Positions 26,236 to 35,196 are shown, counted from the stretch's first letter. The stretch: DNA of 64,000 nucleotides from an uncultured Roseivirga sp. (GCA_947493005.1 CANLOY010000003.1:124001-188000); one strand, 5' to 3'. Notes: generated by a model from the letters alone, not told the origin. Numbers and translations are program-made.

Positions 26236-26964
26236 TTATAAAAGGTTCAAGCGCTTTATTAATGCATCTTTATTTGCTCTTGAAATTGGAATTATCTTAT
26301 TATCGATTAGCAAATTGGACTCCTCTATATCTATGATCTTTGAAAGATTAACCACATAAGACCTATGAACCTTGGCAAAATTGTACTCATTCAGTCTTTC
26401 CTGAACACGTTTCATGGTTGAATGAACTATATAGCCTTTTTCTTTAGTCTTGAACAAAGCGTAATCTCCTTTGGCTTCTATATAGAGCAAATCATCAATT
26501 TTAATTTTAATTAGCTTGGAGTCCACTTTAAGGAAAAGACTATTATCAACAACCTTGGATATACCTTGTTTTTCCTGAGCGGATTTTAGTCTGCCAAATG
26601 CAGACATGGCTACCTCTATGGCAGCATTAATATCTTTTACTCCATAAGGTTTTACCAAATAGCCAAAAGGTCCTCTTTCTTTTGCTCTGGAAACCGTAGC
26701 ATTATCTGCGAAGGCAGTTGTAAATATGAATGGGATGTCGAACTGATCGTTGATCAATTCGGCCAAGTCTACTCCATCAATATCTCCGCCAATTTGAATA
26801 TCCAGAAGAGCTATTTCCGGAGCATGTTCATTACAAAGATTTATTGCACTTTCGGCATCTTCGGCCACTCCCACTACTTTATGGTTAAGAAGCCCAAGTA
26901 TATCCTTCACACTGTCTGCTATCATTGGGTCGTCTTCAACAACCAACACCTTTAATTGACTCAT
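26236..26964 (-). CDS. LytTR-family response regulator
   Basis: A 242-residue regulator. The receiver domain (1-120) has the acidic pair in 'VVEDDPM', Asp56 ('IALLDIQIGG') and Lys in 'YLVKPYG'. The LytTR DNA-binding domain (about 140-240) has 'DDLLYIEAKGDYALFKT' and 'FAKVHRSYVVNLSKI'. It lies 56 bp after the PAS kinase gene on the same strand and is its probable partner. LytTR proteins bind direct repeats about two helical turns apart; such repeats occur upstream of the kinase gene (29783-29853). Confidence 0.92.
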   Translation of the reverse strand: MSQLKVLVVEDDPMIADSVKDILGLLNHKVVGVAEDAESAINLCNEHAPEIALLDIQIGGDIDGVDLAELINDQFDIPFIFTTAFADNATVSRAKERGPFGYLVKPYGVKDINAAIEVAMSAFGRLKSAQEKQGISKVVDNSLFLKVDSKLIKIKIDDLLYIEAKGDYALFKTKEKGYIVHSTMKRVQERLNEYNFAKVHRSYVVNLSKIIDIEESNLLIDNKIIPISRANKDALIKRLNLL

Positions 26965-27020
26965 AAAATCCTATTTTAGGTTAATATAAGGATAAGCAAT
27001 AAAATATGGGAGAGGTTACA

Positions 27021-29726
27021 CTATTTATAAGGAACTTCAACTATGAACTCTGTTCCATTTTCGGTATCGCTTTCTACTGAAACCTTGCCTCCATGCATCT
27101 CCGTAAACTCTTTGACAATGGAAAGGCCTAATCCTGTACCTTGGATATTCTTAACATTCGTTGCTCTGTAAAATGATTGAAAAAGTCCTTTCTGATCCTT
27201 TTTTGGAATCCCGATACCATAATCTTTTACATGAAGTTTGACCCTTTCTAATTCATTAAAAGCTAATGTAACTTCTGGCTCTTTTTTTCCATGAGAGTAC
27301 TTCAGGGCATTTGACAGTAGGTTAGAAACCACATGCTCAAAAAGCTGTTGATCAAATGAAACGGGCTGAGGCACACCTGATAGTTTAAAGGATATACTCC
27401 GAGAATCTAAATTATTGCTATGCTTTTCGACTATTCGTTCACAGAATTCAGCAAAATCACCTTTCTTTTTCTTAACCTCAATCTTACCAGATTCTATTCT
27501 TCCCAGCATTAGAATATCATTCATTAAGCTAGTTACTCTTCCTAATTCAGATTCTATTCGTTGAAAATAAGTGGCAAAGGATGAAAATTCTTCAGAAGCA
27601 ATTGTTTCCAGCTTATAACTTATTAAGTCAGTATTCTGTTTGATTGTTGTTAATGGCGTTCTGAACTCGTGAGAAGTCATGGCCACAAATCTTGATTTGA
27701 GCTCATTCAATTCCCTTTCTTTATTTAGTGCCTTCTCCATTTCCGACTGCACTTTCTTTTGAACAGTTATATCACTGACGAATGCTGTAAAAGTCTGAAC
27801 TCCTTTAGTTTTTACAGGAATAATTGCTAATTCTATCGGGAACTCAGTTCCATCTCTTCGCAATGCAGAAATTTCAATTTTCTGATTCAAAACAGGCCCT
27901 TCTCCTGTTTTCAAATAATGCTTCATACCTCTATCATGAGCTGCTCTGAAGTTCTCAGGAATAATTGTTTCAGTGAGCGCTAGTCCAACCACCTCTTCAG
28001 CCATGAATCCAAAAATCACTTCTGCTTGTTTATTCCATTCGGTGATAAAACCTTCGGCATTAATGGAAATCACTCCATCAATTGAAGATTCAATAATCTT
28101 CCTTAATTTTTCTTCACTATCCCTTAATTCACTCTCTGCCTCACGTTGTTTTTGCAAAGAAATGGCATTTTTCAGGCGATTGGCGGCCAGGTTGGCGATT
28201 GTGATGAGTGTATCTAGATGAGCCCTGGTGAAATAATTCTTCTCACTATGTTCAGAATCGATTACACCAATCACTTTTCCGTCTGCAATTATAGGAACAG
28301 CAATTTCAGAGTACCTTATTATATCATCAACTATGTAACGACTGTCTTTAGAAGTATCACTTATTATTTCTGCAACTCCCGTTTGAGCCACCGTCCCTAC
28401 TATCCCTTCTCCTATTTCTATTTCAAGTACATTTGCTATTTCTCTACCCTTTGATAGTTTTGCACCATAGGCAGCTAGTTGTTCTAGCTTTTCGGTACTT
28501 TCGTTTAGTACGTAAATTACGCAATCCTCAAAGCCAAACTCGTCAATTACATTCTCAGCAATCTCCCATGAGATTTCATCCAAAGTCTCATCATCTAAAA
28601 GTTTAGTAACAAACCCATTTATAGCGCCAAGATATTTCTGATTATTTGTAAGTTCCTCGTTTTGTGCTGCCAACAGGTTTCTTGCTTCTCTAAGTGCGTC
28701 CTCGTCTTTTTGCTTTTCAGTGATGTCCATATGAATACCAATAGACCCAACTCTATTACCATCGATATCGTACATTGGTGCCCCAGAAATGAGAGCCCAT
28801 ATTGGAGAACCATTTTTATGTCTTAATTTAATCTGGTAAACAGATGCAATACCGCCATCTCTCTTATTATGCTCCTTTTCAAGGACTTCCTTGGTTTCCT
28901 GATCTCCAAGGATTTCAGAAGCTACCTCACCGACAAGCTCTTCTTGTGTATATCCAGTCATAATGCACAATGCTTCATTAGCATATAATACCCGTTCATC
29001 AAGATCCACTTCCATAAGTCCATACTGAAGATTCTGAATAATCCCCCTGTATTTCTCTTCAGATTGCTCAAGTGCTCTTTGGGTGATATGCTTTTGGGTG
29101 ATGTCACGTGCAATAGCCATTACTCCAGTAACACCGACTTCATCTTCTAACAATTGAGCATTCTGACCAATCCAAACTTCCTTTCCTTCCTTTGTAATTA
29201 TTGGAAACTCCAGATAAGTGGACTTAATAGATCTATTGATTTGATTTAAATAGAAGTCGACTAGTCTTGGCCTCCAGTCTTCTCTAACCAGCTCCAGATA
29301 AAACATCCCCAGACACTCTTCCAATGAGTAGCCAGAAACTTCAGATGCTCTGGGATTTGCATAGGTGAAACGCCCTTGAAGATCAATCTCATAGATCACA
29401 TCATTGGCCGCTTCCACAAGAAGCTTATACTTATCTGTAGTATACTTCTTCTTCAATATGTTGTTATTGATTGTTGAGAAAGTAATATGGTATAAATCAG
29501 TCGAAGGTTCAACTTTTATCGATAGTATCACATTATCCAGATATTTGAATCCAGAAGATAAATAACCTTCTGTTTTCTCGAATTCTTTAATGCAACGTGC
29601 TAGGTTTTGGTCCTTTAGCGTTTCTCCAACCATCAAAGCAGAAGAGTTGGCTAGGTAATTTGATACACGATACTTCTCGTGAAGAACTCCTCTAGTGTCA
29701 ATTTTTATGTATGGTTTTGTCTGCAA
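27021..29726 (-). CDS. multi-PAS/GAF sensor histidine kinase
   Basis: A 901-residue soluble kinase with no TM segment. Order: N-terminal PAS-like region (1-100), PAS (about 103-220, 'ANDVIYEIDLQGRFTYANPR'), PAS (about 223-345), GAF (about 365-515), PAS (about 540-660, 'DGVISINAEGFITEWNKQAE'), HisKA with the phosphorylation site 'MTSHEFRTPL', and HATPase_c with N box 'NLLSNALKY', G1 'DYGIGI' and G2 'GTGLGLSIV'. It senses a cytoplasmic signal that I cannot identify from sequence. The LytTR regulator downstream is the likely phosphate acceptor. A 20-bp-period repeat lies between its start and the mtfA-like gene. Confidence 0.93.
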   Translation of the reverse strand: MQTKPYIKIDTRGVLHEKYRVSNYLANSSALMVGETLKDQNLARCIKEFEKTEGYLSSGFKYLDNVILSIKVEPSTDLYHITFSTINNNILKKKYTTDKYKLLVEAANDVIYEIDLQGRFTYANPRASEVSGYSLEECLGMFYLELVREDWRPRLVDFYLNQINRSIKSTYLEFPIITKEGKEVWIGQNAQLLEDEVGVTGVMAIARDITQKHITQRALEQSEEKYRGIIQNLQYGLMEVDLDERVLYANEALCIMTGYTQEELVGEVASEILGDQETKEVLEKEHNKRDGGIASVYQIKLRHKNGSPIWALISGAPMYDIDGNRVGSIGIHMDITEKQKDEDALREARNLLAAQNEELTNNQKYLGAINGFVTKLLDDETLDEISWEIAENVIDEFGFEDCVIYVLNESTEKLEQLAAYGAKLSKGREIANVLEIEIGEGIVGTVAQTGVAEIISDTSKDSRYIVDDIIRYSEIAVPIIADGKVIGVIDSEHSEKNYFTRAHLDTLITIANLAANRLKNAISLQKQREAESELRDSEEKLRKIIESSIDGVISINAEGFITEWNKQAEVIFGFMAEEVVGLALTETIIPENFRAAHDRGMKHYLKTGEGPVLNQKIEISALRRDGTEFPIELAIIPVKTKGVQTFTAFVSDITVQKKVQSEMEKALNKERELNELKSRFVAMTSHEFRTPLTTIKQNTDLISYKLETIASEEFSSFATYFQRIESELGRVTSLMNDILMLGRIESGKIEVKKKKGDFAEFCERIVEKHSNNLDSRSISFKLSGVPQPVSFDQQLFEHVVSNLLSNALKYSHGKKEPEVTLAFNELERVKLHVKDYGIGIPKKDQKGLFQSFYRATNVKNIQGTGLGLSIVKEFTEMHGGKVSVESDTENGTEFIVEVPYK

Positions 29727-29782
29727 TTCTCAGATTAAGAATTACAAAAGAATTAAATCAAACTTCGTGTGAGAGATAGTTT

Positions 29783-29853
29783 CGATTAATGGTCAGATTT
29801 CAACGATAACTGACAAAACTTTTCGATAACTGACAAAATACTTCGATAAATGG
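29783..29853 (-). promoter_or_regulatory. four-unit direct repeat with 20-21 bp period upstream of the PAS kinase
   Basis: On the plus strand units begin at 29783 (CGATTAATGGTCAG), 29804 and 29824 (both CGATAACTGACAAAA) and 29844 (CGATAAATGG). Read on the minus strand these are (T/A)C(C/A)(A/G)TTATCG-like boxes spaced 20-21 bp, placed 57-127 bp upstream of the kinase start. Period and box shape fit a LytTR-type operator, so autoregulation by the downstream LytTR protein is a sound guess. Confidence 0.55.
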
Positions 29854-29859
29854 TTTTAG

Positions 29860-30726
29860 TTACAGACAGCACTTCTTATACTTCAATCCGCTTCCGCATG
29901 GGCACGGACTATTTCTACCTAGTGGCCTTGGCTTTTGTTCATTGATTTCAAGGTGAGCAACCATGTCCTGATTAAACACCTCAGAAAGCATCTGGTAGAG
30001 CTTTGGATGGTTTTTATTTAACAGATGAGGCCTTTCAAAGAAGTATTCACTAGCCACAGTGAAGAATTCTTTTGTATTAAGCCCTCCATAATCTCTTATT
30101 TCAGATTTATCAGCATGGATCTCATCCATTTTCTTTCTAACAAGGTCAATCCATGGTTCAAGAGACCTATTGTCCATAAAAGCCAATGGTAAACCATCAA
30201 TGGCTCCATCTTCTTTATCATATAAGTGAATGAATTCATGAATTCCCACATTTTGCTTGTCGCTGGTATTATCATATCCATGATGCAATGAAGGTTTTGA
30301 CAGAATCATTTTGCCCTCCATTGGTCCTGATCCCACCATACCAATAATCAGTTCCTGAGGGTCATGAAAGTTAAAATTCCTGTCGAATGCCGATGGGTAT
30401 AAAATAACTTCATTAAGATAGGTATACTCCCATCCATCAAACCCGAATAGAGGAATAACAGCGCTGGAAGCCACCAACAACCTATCCTCTATAGTAACTT
30501 CAACAGCAACTCCAGTGATTGTAACGGTATCAAGAAATCGAGCCACCTGATCCAAAAATTTTGCCTGACCAGCAGCTGCTAACTCACGATAAAACCTCAC
30601 TTTGGTATTCAGGATCACGTGCCAACCTGGTGGTATTTCAATCGGTCTGTTTCTTTTACGTTGCTTTATAATGGTTAGCAACATCAATACCCCTCCTATG
30701 GCAAGACCTCCATATAACACACTCAA
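29860..30726 (-). CDS. MtfA-like zinc peptidase (M90) with SEC-C tail
   Basis: A 288-residue protein: one N-terminal TM helix (about 3-20), the M90/MtfA domain with zinc-binding HEFIH ('NVGIHEFIHLYDKEDG') and a downstream glutamate region ('EFFTVASEYFFERP'), then a C-terminal SEC-C zinc motif 'NSPCPCGSGLKYKKCC'. MtfA of E. coli is a cytoplasmic zinc peptidase that binds the Mlc repressor. The membrane helix and SEC-C tail differ from that form. The start overlaps the SemiSWEET stop by 4 bp, so the two are an operon. Confidence 0.88.
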   Translation of the reverse strand: MSVLYGGLAIGGVLMLLTIIKQRKRNRPIEIPPGWHVILNTKVRFYRELAAAGQAKFLDQVARFLDTVTITGVAVEVTIEDRLLVASSAVIPLFGFDGWEYTYLNEVILYPSAFDRNFNFHDPQELIIGMVGSGPMEGKMILSKPSLHHGYDNTSDKQNVGIHEFIHLYDKEDGAIDGLPLAFMDNRSLEPWIDLVRKKMDEIHADKSEIRDYGGLNTKEFFTVASEYFFERPHLLNKNHPKLYQMLSEVFNQDMVAHLEINEQKPRPLGRNSPCPCGSGLKYKKCCL

Positions 30727-30989
30727 GGTTTAGGTTCTTTAAATGTTAGTTTGAAATAAATTAAGAGCGCACTTAAGATAAATATGATCGAGTTGGCAAT
30801 GATCACAGGTAACAAGTTAAGGTGAAATGCATAAGCAAGCCACACTACTGTGCTACTGATAACAATTAATAACATTGACATACTAAGATCACCAACACTT
30901 TTACTTTTCCAGGCTTTTGCTACTTGGGGCATAAAAGTGATACTGCTTAAAGCAGCTCCCAGGTGACCCATTATTTCAGACCAGTGCAT
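30723..30989 (-). CDS. SemiSWEET sugar transporter
   Basis: An 88-residue protein with three TM helices and the PQ-loop motif 'ITFMPQVAKAWKSKSVGDLS' in the first helix-loop. This is the one-bundle form that dimerises to make a bidirectional sugar channel. It is translationally coupled to the MtfA-like peptidase gene. Because MtfA in E. coli regulates glucose uptake through Mlc, a joint role in sugar handling is possible but not shown by the sequence. Confidence 0.88.
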   Translation of the reverse strand: MHWSEIMGHLGAALSSITFMPQVAKAWKSKSVGDLSMSMLLIVISSTVVWLAYAFHLNLLPVIIANSIIFILSALLIYFKLTFKEPKP

Positions 30990-31098
30990 ATTTTTTTATC
31001 TTTTTGTCTCCTTTTTAAACTCACATTCGTAATTGAAGTGAAACTTAATAAAATTAACATTAATCAAAACCGATTTTTCAACTCATAAACTTTAAACC

Positions 31099-31713
31099 AT
31101 GAAAAGATTATCAATTACACTGATGTCCCTAATGCTGTTATTCAGTATTTCGGCACAGGCGCAAAACAACCTTTCTAAAGAAGAAAGGAAGTTTGCTACT
31201 AAATATCTAAATGAAACGAAGAATGAAATGCTCAAAACCCTGAAAGGGCTATCTGAAGAGCAATTAAACTTCAAACCAAGTGCAGAAAGTTGGTCTGTCG
31301 CTGAATGCCTACGACACATCACCATTTCAGAAAAAACACTTTGGGAGAATTTTGTTGATGGTGCTTTAAAAACTGCTGCTGATCCATCAAAAAGATCTGA
31401 AGTTAAAATGACTGATGAGCAATTGATGGGAATCATAGAAAGTAGAGAACAAAAAGTAAAAACCTTTGCTCCATTTGAGCCTCAAAACAAGCAAGGTTCT
31501 GTGAAAGAGGTAATTAAAGAGTTTAAATCACTGAGGGATGCACACGTTAAGTTTGCTAAGTCTACTGGAGAAGACCTTAGAAATCATTATGGGCAGCTTC
31601 CTTTTGGAACTATTGACTCATATCAGGCAATTCTCTTTATGGCAGGTCATACTAAAAGGCATACCGATCAGATGAAGGAAATCATGGCTGACGCCTCTTT
31701 TCCAAAGAAGTAA
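31099..31713 (+). CDS. exported DinB-family protein
   Basis: A 204-residue protein with a signal peptide ending SISAQAQ, then a DinB/YfiT four-helix bundle. The metal-binding histidines are kept: 'AECLRHITISE' and 'GHTKRHTDQM', with a further His in the middle. Cytoplasmic relatives are thiol-S-transferases or damage-inducible proteins; the exported Bacteroidota versions are uncharacterised. A palindromic repeat follows directly. Two more exported DinB proteins occur at 60.7 and 61.4 kb. Confidence 0.87.
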   Translation: MKRLSITLMSLMLLFSISAQAQNNLSKEERKFATKYLNETKNEMLKTLKGLSEEQLNFKPSAESWSVAECLRHITISEKTLWENFVDGALKTAADPSKRSEVKMTDEQLMGIIESREQKVKTFAPFEPQNKQGSVKEVIKEFKSLRDAHVKFAKSTGEDLRNHYGQLPFGTIDSYQAILFMAGHTKRHTDQMKEIMADASFPKK

Positions 31714-31723
31714 ATACATATTG

Positions 31724-31856
31724 AAAAGGCTGTACCAAAAGGTTGTTTTGTCATTCCCGCAAGGGCGGGAATCTCTCTAATCAAGTACACAACCTATATT
31801 GAGATTCTCTATTTCTCGGGAATGACCATATTTTTTGACTTTTGGTACAGCCTCTT
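31724..31856. repeat. 133-bp palindromic element (MITE/REP-like)
   Basis: Outer arms GGCTGTACCAAAAG (31728-31741) and CTTTTGGTACAGCC (31839-31852) are perfect inverted repeats. Inside them GTCATTCCCG (31750-31759) pairs with CGGGAATGAC (31817-31826). The left inner arm also makes its own hairpin, ATTCCCGC / GCGGGAAT. The 3' side runs into Ts, so it can serve as terminator for the DinB gene. It shares the GTCATTC core with the other dispersed repeats but has its own longer ends. Confidence 0.8.
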
Positions 31857-31929
31857 TTTCTTCTCTCATTTCTTTTATTGACTTCTTGATTGTGAGTTCA
31901 TTATATTCGCAGCTTAATCTTTTTAAAGC

Positions 31930-32718
31930 ATGCGACTTGGACAACTGTCAAGACAACTCGAAGTCTCTTCCGAACAAATAGTAATCCTTCTGAAAGAGCA
32001 TTTCAGAGAAGTTAATAATCATCCAAACATTAAGTTAACGGAGGAAGAACTACATTTTATTGAAGATTATTTTAGTCCAAAGGAAGAAGCCGCAGAAAAA
32101 ACTCCAATAGTTGAGGAACCCGATACCACACAAGAAGAACCATCCAAAGAAAATAAAGAATCAAAAGACAATAAGAAAGTACCTGAATTTGTGGAATCGT
32201 TAAGACCACAGGTAATTACTTTAGAGGATGAGTTTCAGGCTCAAACCGAAGATCTCGAAACATTCAAAGTTGAAAAACCTCAATTAGAAGGTTTGAAGGT
32301 AGTTGGTAAAATAGACCTTCCTGAGCCTGTTATTAAGGAAAAGGAAACAACGCCAGAAAGAGAGGAAAAAAGGCCTCGAGACAGAAAGCAAAACCGAAAA
32401 AGGGACGACCGCAAGCCTAATCGAAATAGAGGCAATTCTGCTATTGCAGAGCGTCAAAAAGCTGAAAGATTAGCCAAGAAAAAGAGAATCGAAGAAGAGC
32501 AACGATTAAAAGAACTGAAAAAGAAACACTACGAAGAAAACGTAAAAGCCAAGTTCACTCCTGTTACTCCAAAAAAGAAAAAGAAGAAAGCCGAGGTAGC
32601 TGACACAGCAAAAGTCAATGTTAGCTTACAAGGCAATGTTGTTCAAAGCCAGAAACCAACTGCTAAGAATCCTCTCAAGCGTTTTTGGTTATGGTTGAAT
32701 GGTGCTTATGATAAATAG
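31930..32718 (+). CDS. orphan protein resembling the N-terminal region of IF-2
   Basis: A 262-residue, highly charged protein. Residues 1-30 ('MRLGQLSRQLEVSSEQIVIL') resemble the small IF2_N helical domain found at the start of Bacteroidota translation initiation factor IF-2. The middle segment 'LEGLKVVGKIDLPEPV' resembles the linker of the same proteins. Then come Lys/Arg/Glu-rich helices and a short tail 'PLKRFWLWLNGAYDK'. No G domain follows, so it cannot be IF-2 itself. It may bind ribosome or rRNA through its basic part (inference). It stands between a palindromic element and an M23 gene and seems to be monocistronic. Confidence 0.65.
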   Translation: MRLGQLSRQLEVSSEQIVILLKEHFREVNNHPNIKLTEEELHFIEDYFSPKEEAAEKTPIVEEPDTTQEEPSKENKESKDNKKVPEFVESLRPQVITLEDEFQAQTEDLETFKVEKPQLEGLKVVGKIDLPEPVIKEKETTPEREEKRPRDRKQNRKRDDRKPNRNRGNSAIAERQKAERLAKKKRIEEEQRLKELKKKHYEENVKAKFTPVTPKKKKKKAEVADTAKVNVSLQGNVVQSQKPTAKNPLKRFWLWLNGAYDK

Positions 32719-32788
32719 GTAAAGACATTCTTTAGTCAAATTGGAATAACTTCCTGTAATACTTCGTTGATACTCAATAAAATGAAAC

Positions 32789-32811
32789 CTGACTCATTGT
32801 TTCTGAGTTAG
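32789..32811. other. small hairpin in the gap after the IF-2-like gene
   Basis: CTGACTCA (32789-32796) pairs with TGAGTTAG (32804-32811), with one G-U, around TTGTTTC. There is no U-tract. It could be a weak terminator of the IF-2-like gene or lie in the leader of the M23 gene at 32844. Confidence 0.3.
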
Positions 32812-32843
32812 TTATCAGAAGGTCTGAATATCAACACTACAAA

Positions 32844-34196
32844 ATGTCGCGCTTACACATTACCACTTTCTTAGTAGTTATCACAATATTGTTTACCAGC
32901 TGCCAGGAAGAAAAAGTACCCTCGGCTTTTAAGCCACGAAATGATCATGAAGCATATCAACATTCTCTCAAACAAGCCGATTTACTTAACACAGCACTCG
33001 GTATAGATTGGGTTGAGAAGGCTCAAAAGTCACTGGAGTCACCAATAAATATCTCTCCCTCTTATGAAGAAGTGGTTTATGCAGACGAAAAAGAGGCAAC
33101 AGCTATTGGATACAGATTCCAGGCAAAGAGAGGACAAAAAGTACAAGTTACGGTTGCTAAACTTAGTGTTGAATCGCTCAAAACGTTTGTTGACCTTTTC
33201 AGAATTGACAGTCCCGGTAAGTTCAGGCATGTAGCCTCGGCCAATATTAAAGAGCTGCTCTTAGGTTTTGAGCCAAGAAGAGATGCTGATTATGTCCTAA
33301 GGTTTCAACCAGAATTACTTAGAGGAGGGCAATTTAAAATCACTATAGAAAATGTACCTACACTTACATTTCCAGTTGCAGGTAAAACCGCCAGTGCCAT
33401 AGGTAGTTTCTGGGGTGCCGACCGTGATGGTGGTAAAAGAAAGCATGAAGGTGTAGATATTTTTGCTAAAAGAGGTACGCCAATTATTGCTCCTGTAACA
33501 GGGTATATCCGTTTTGCGGGAGAGCGTGGAATTGGTGGCAAAGTAGTTTGGCTCAGGGACTCAAAACGGTCACAAAGCTTATACTTTGCCCATATGAACG
33601 AAATAATGGTAGAAAAGGGAGAAAGAGTCAATATTGGAGATACACTAGGTACAGTTGGCAATACAGGGAATGCCCGAACAACTCCCCCACATCTACACTT
33701 TGGCATCTATCAAAATGGAGCTACCAATCCAATCACGCACCTTAAGGCACAGGGTTCAAAGTTAAAAATCGTTAGCGATGATTTAGAGTATCTGGGAGAG
33801 CTAGTAAGAGTTAATCGTGCATCGCGAATGAGTATTAACTCAAATGGAAAGCAGTCCATTAGGCTTAATAAAAATCAGATTGCAAAAATAATAGGTATTA
33901 ACCATAATCAGTACAAGGTTGAGCTACCTGATGGTAACATTGGCTATGTAAACAGAAATATTATTACATCGCTTTATCTACCTATTGAAATCTTATATGC
34001 AGAGCAAGATGGCCATTTGTTGAAAAAGCCTGACATGCATTCAACTTATGCCTTTGTAGATACTGATGAGAGACTTAGTATCTTAGGAAGAGATAAGGAT
34101 TTCTGGTTAATTCAAAACACTGAAGGTAAGCTCGGGTGGATTACTGACGACTTCAAAAATGCACGTCAAAATTTCACTTCAGATACTCCGAAGTAG
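32844..34196 (+). CDS. M23-family peptidase lipoprotein with SH3-like domains
   Basis: A 450-residue lipoprotein precursor (lipobox LFTSC, near residue 20). After a beta domain (about 70-170) comes an M23/LytM domain with 'KHEGVDIFAKRGTPIIAPV' (zinc-binding His and Asp) and 'PPHLHFGIY' (H-x-H). Two SH3-like stretches follow ('IIGINHNQYKVELPDGNIGYV', described in parts, and the end 'FWLIQNTEGKLGWI'). With these residues kept it may be an active peptidoglycan endopeptidase in the periplasm. It is convergent with the XdhC gene, overlapping it by 23 bp at the 3' ends. Confidence 0.87.
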   Translation: MSRLHITTFLVVITILFTSCQEEKVPSAFKPRNDHEAYQHSLKQADLLNTALGIDWVEKAQKSLESPINISPSYEEVVYADEKEATAIGYRFQAKRGQKVQVTVAKLSVESLKTFVDLFRIDSPGKFRHVASANIKELLLGFEPRRDADYVLRFQPELLRGGQFKITIENVPTLTFPVAGKTASAIGSFWGADRDGGKRKHEGVDIFAKRGTPIIAPVTGYIRFAGERGIGGKVVWLRDSKRSQSLYFAHMNEIMVEKGERVNIGDTLGTVGNTGNARTTPPHLHFGIYQNGATNPITHLKAQGSKLKIVSDDLEYLGELVRVNRASRMSINSNGKQSIRLNKNQIAKIIGINHNQYKVELPDGNIGYVNRNIITSLYLPIEILYAEQDGHLLKKPDMHSTYAFVDTDERLSILGRDKDFWLIQNTEGKLGWITDDFKNARQNFTSDTPK

Positions 34197-35196
34197 TATT
34201 CTTTGCTTTTATCACTTCAGCCATAATACTCAGAGCGATTTCATTGGCAGACATAGCCCCAATGTCCAACCCAATGGGGCCATTAACTCTAGAGATAATT
34301 TCATCGTCAAAGCCAAGGCCCTTTAATCTATCTATCCTTTTTGCATGTGTTTTTCTGCTACCCAAAGCGCCAATGTACCTTACATTAGAAGGCAAAAGAA
34401 TCTTCAATGCCTCATCATCTATTTTCGGATCATGAGACAGAATAACAGCATATGTATCCTGATCCAATTTGTATTTATTTAAAACTTCCTGAGGCCAATT
34501 GACATGAATGACATCAGGTGTGGATATATAGTCTGTTTTATGAGCAAATGTGTCACGTGGATCGATGACTATTGTTTCAAAATCATACAACTTGGCTAGA
34601 CTGGTCAACTCAACCGTTATGTGGGCAGAACCTATCAAGAGCATTTTTTTTCTGGGAGGAAAGTTTTGAATGAAGTAATCCTCGCCATCATCATTGAACA
34701 GAGTATTCGTTCTTATTGAATAAGTTCTTGAAACTTCTTTGAGCAATGAGCCAGTCAATCTAGCTCCGGTAATAACACCTCCATTAGAATCAACTAGCGT
34801 ATGGCTGAAATTTGACAGATTAGTCAAAACAGATACACCTTTGTCAGTAAGCAGTTTCTCATTAAGAGTATTCCAGATATCGGTACTAAAAAAAGGAGAA
34901 ATGTTAACCCAAATTTCTCCCCCACAACTTAAACCTACCTCCCATGCATCTTCATTAGCAACCCCAAACTTTGCCAGTTCATATGCACCATTCTTCAACG
35001 CCTTCTGAGCTTTCGCTACCACAGCATTTTCAACACAGCCCCCACTTACCGAACCTACCATAGTACCATCGGCTGTTACAATTAAACAAGCTCCTGGTTG
35101 TCTGGGAGAGCTCCTCCAGGTTTTTATTACCGTTGCTATCGCTAATTCTTTGTTTTCAGCTACTAACTGTCTTATTCTTGGAAGAATGTCTAACAT
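34174..35196 (-). CDS. xdhC: XdhC/CoxI-family molybdoenzyme maturation factor
   Basis: With the start at ATG 35196 the protein is 340 residues and begins MLDILPRIRQLVAENKELAI, as usual for the family. An ATG at 35241 gives 15 extra residues but would leave only 5 bp to the divergent moaA. The N-terminal XdhC domain has 'RSSPRQPGACLIVTADGTMVGSVSGGCVE'-type motifs (parts: SSPRQPGA and GSVSGGCVE), and the C-terminal Rossmann domain has 'LLIGSAHITVEL' and 'YIGALGSRKTH'. XdhC inserts sulfurated cofactor into xanthine dehydrogenase-family enzymes. None of those enzymes is encoded in this window. Confidence 0.9.
   Translation of the reverse strand: MLDILPRIRQLVAENKELAIATVIKTWRSSPRQPGACLIVTADGTMVGSVSGGCVENAVVAKAQKALKNGAYELAKFGVANEDAWEVGLSCGGEIWVNISPFFSTDIWNTLNEKLLTDKGVSVLTNLSNFSHTLVDSNGGVITGARLTGSLLKEVSRTYSIRTNTLFNDDGEDYFIQNFPPRKKMLLIGSAHITVELTSLAKLYDFETIVIDPRDTFAHKTDYISTPDVIHVNWPQEVLNKYKLDQDTYAVILSHDPKIDDEALKILLPSNVRYIGALGSRKTHAKRIDRLKGLGFDDEIISRVNGPIGLDIGAMSANEIALSIMAEVIKAKNTTSEYLK

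Noticed and set aside
28218-28454. Aromatic-rich open frame on the plus strand opposite the PAS kinase
   Set aside because: It is antisense to the GAF region of a well-supported gene; composition reflects the opposite strand's codons.
29783-29853. Short CRISPR-like array
   Set aside because: The units are contiguous with a 20-bp period and no unique spacers, and no cas genes are present.
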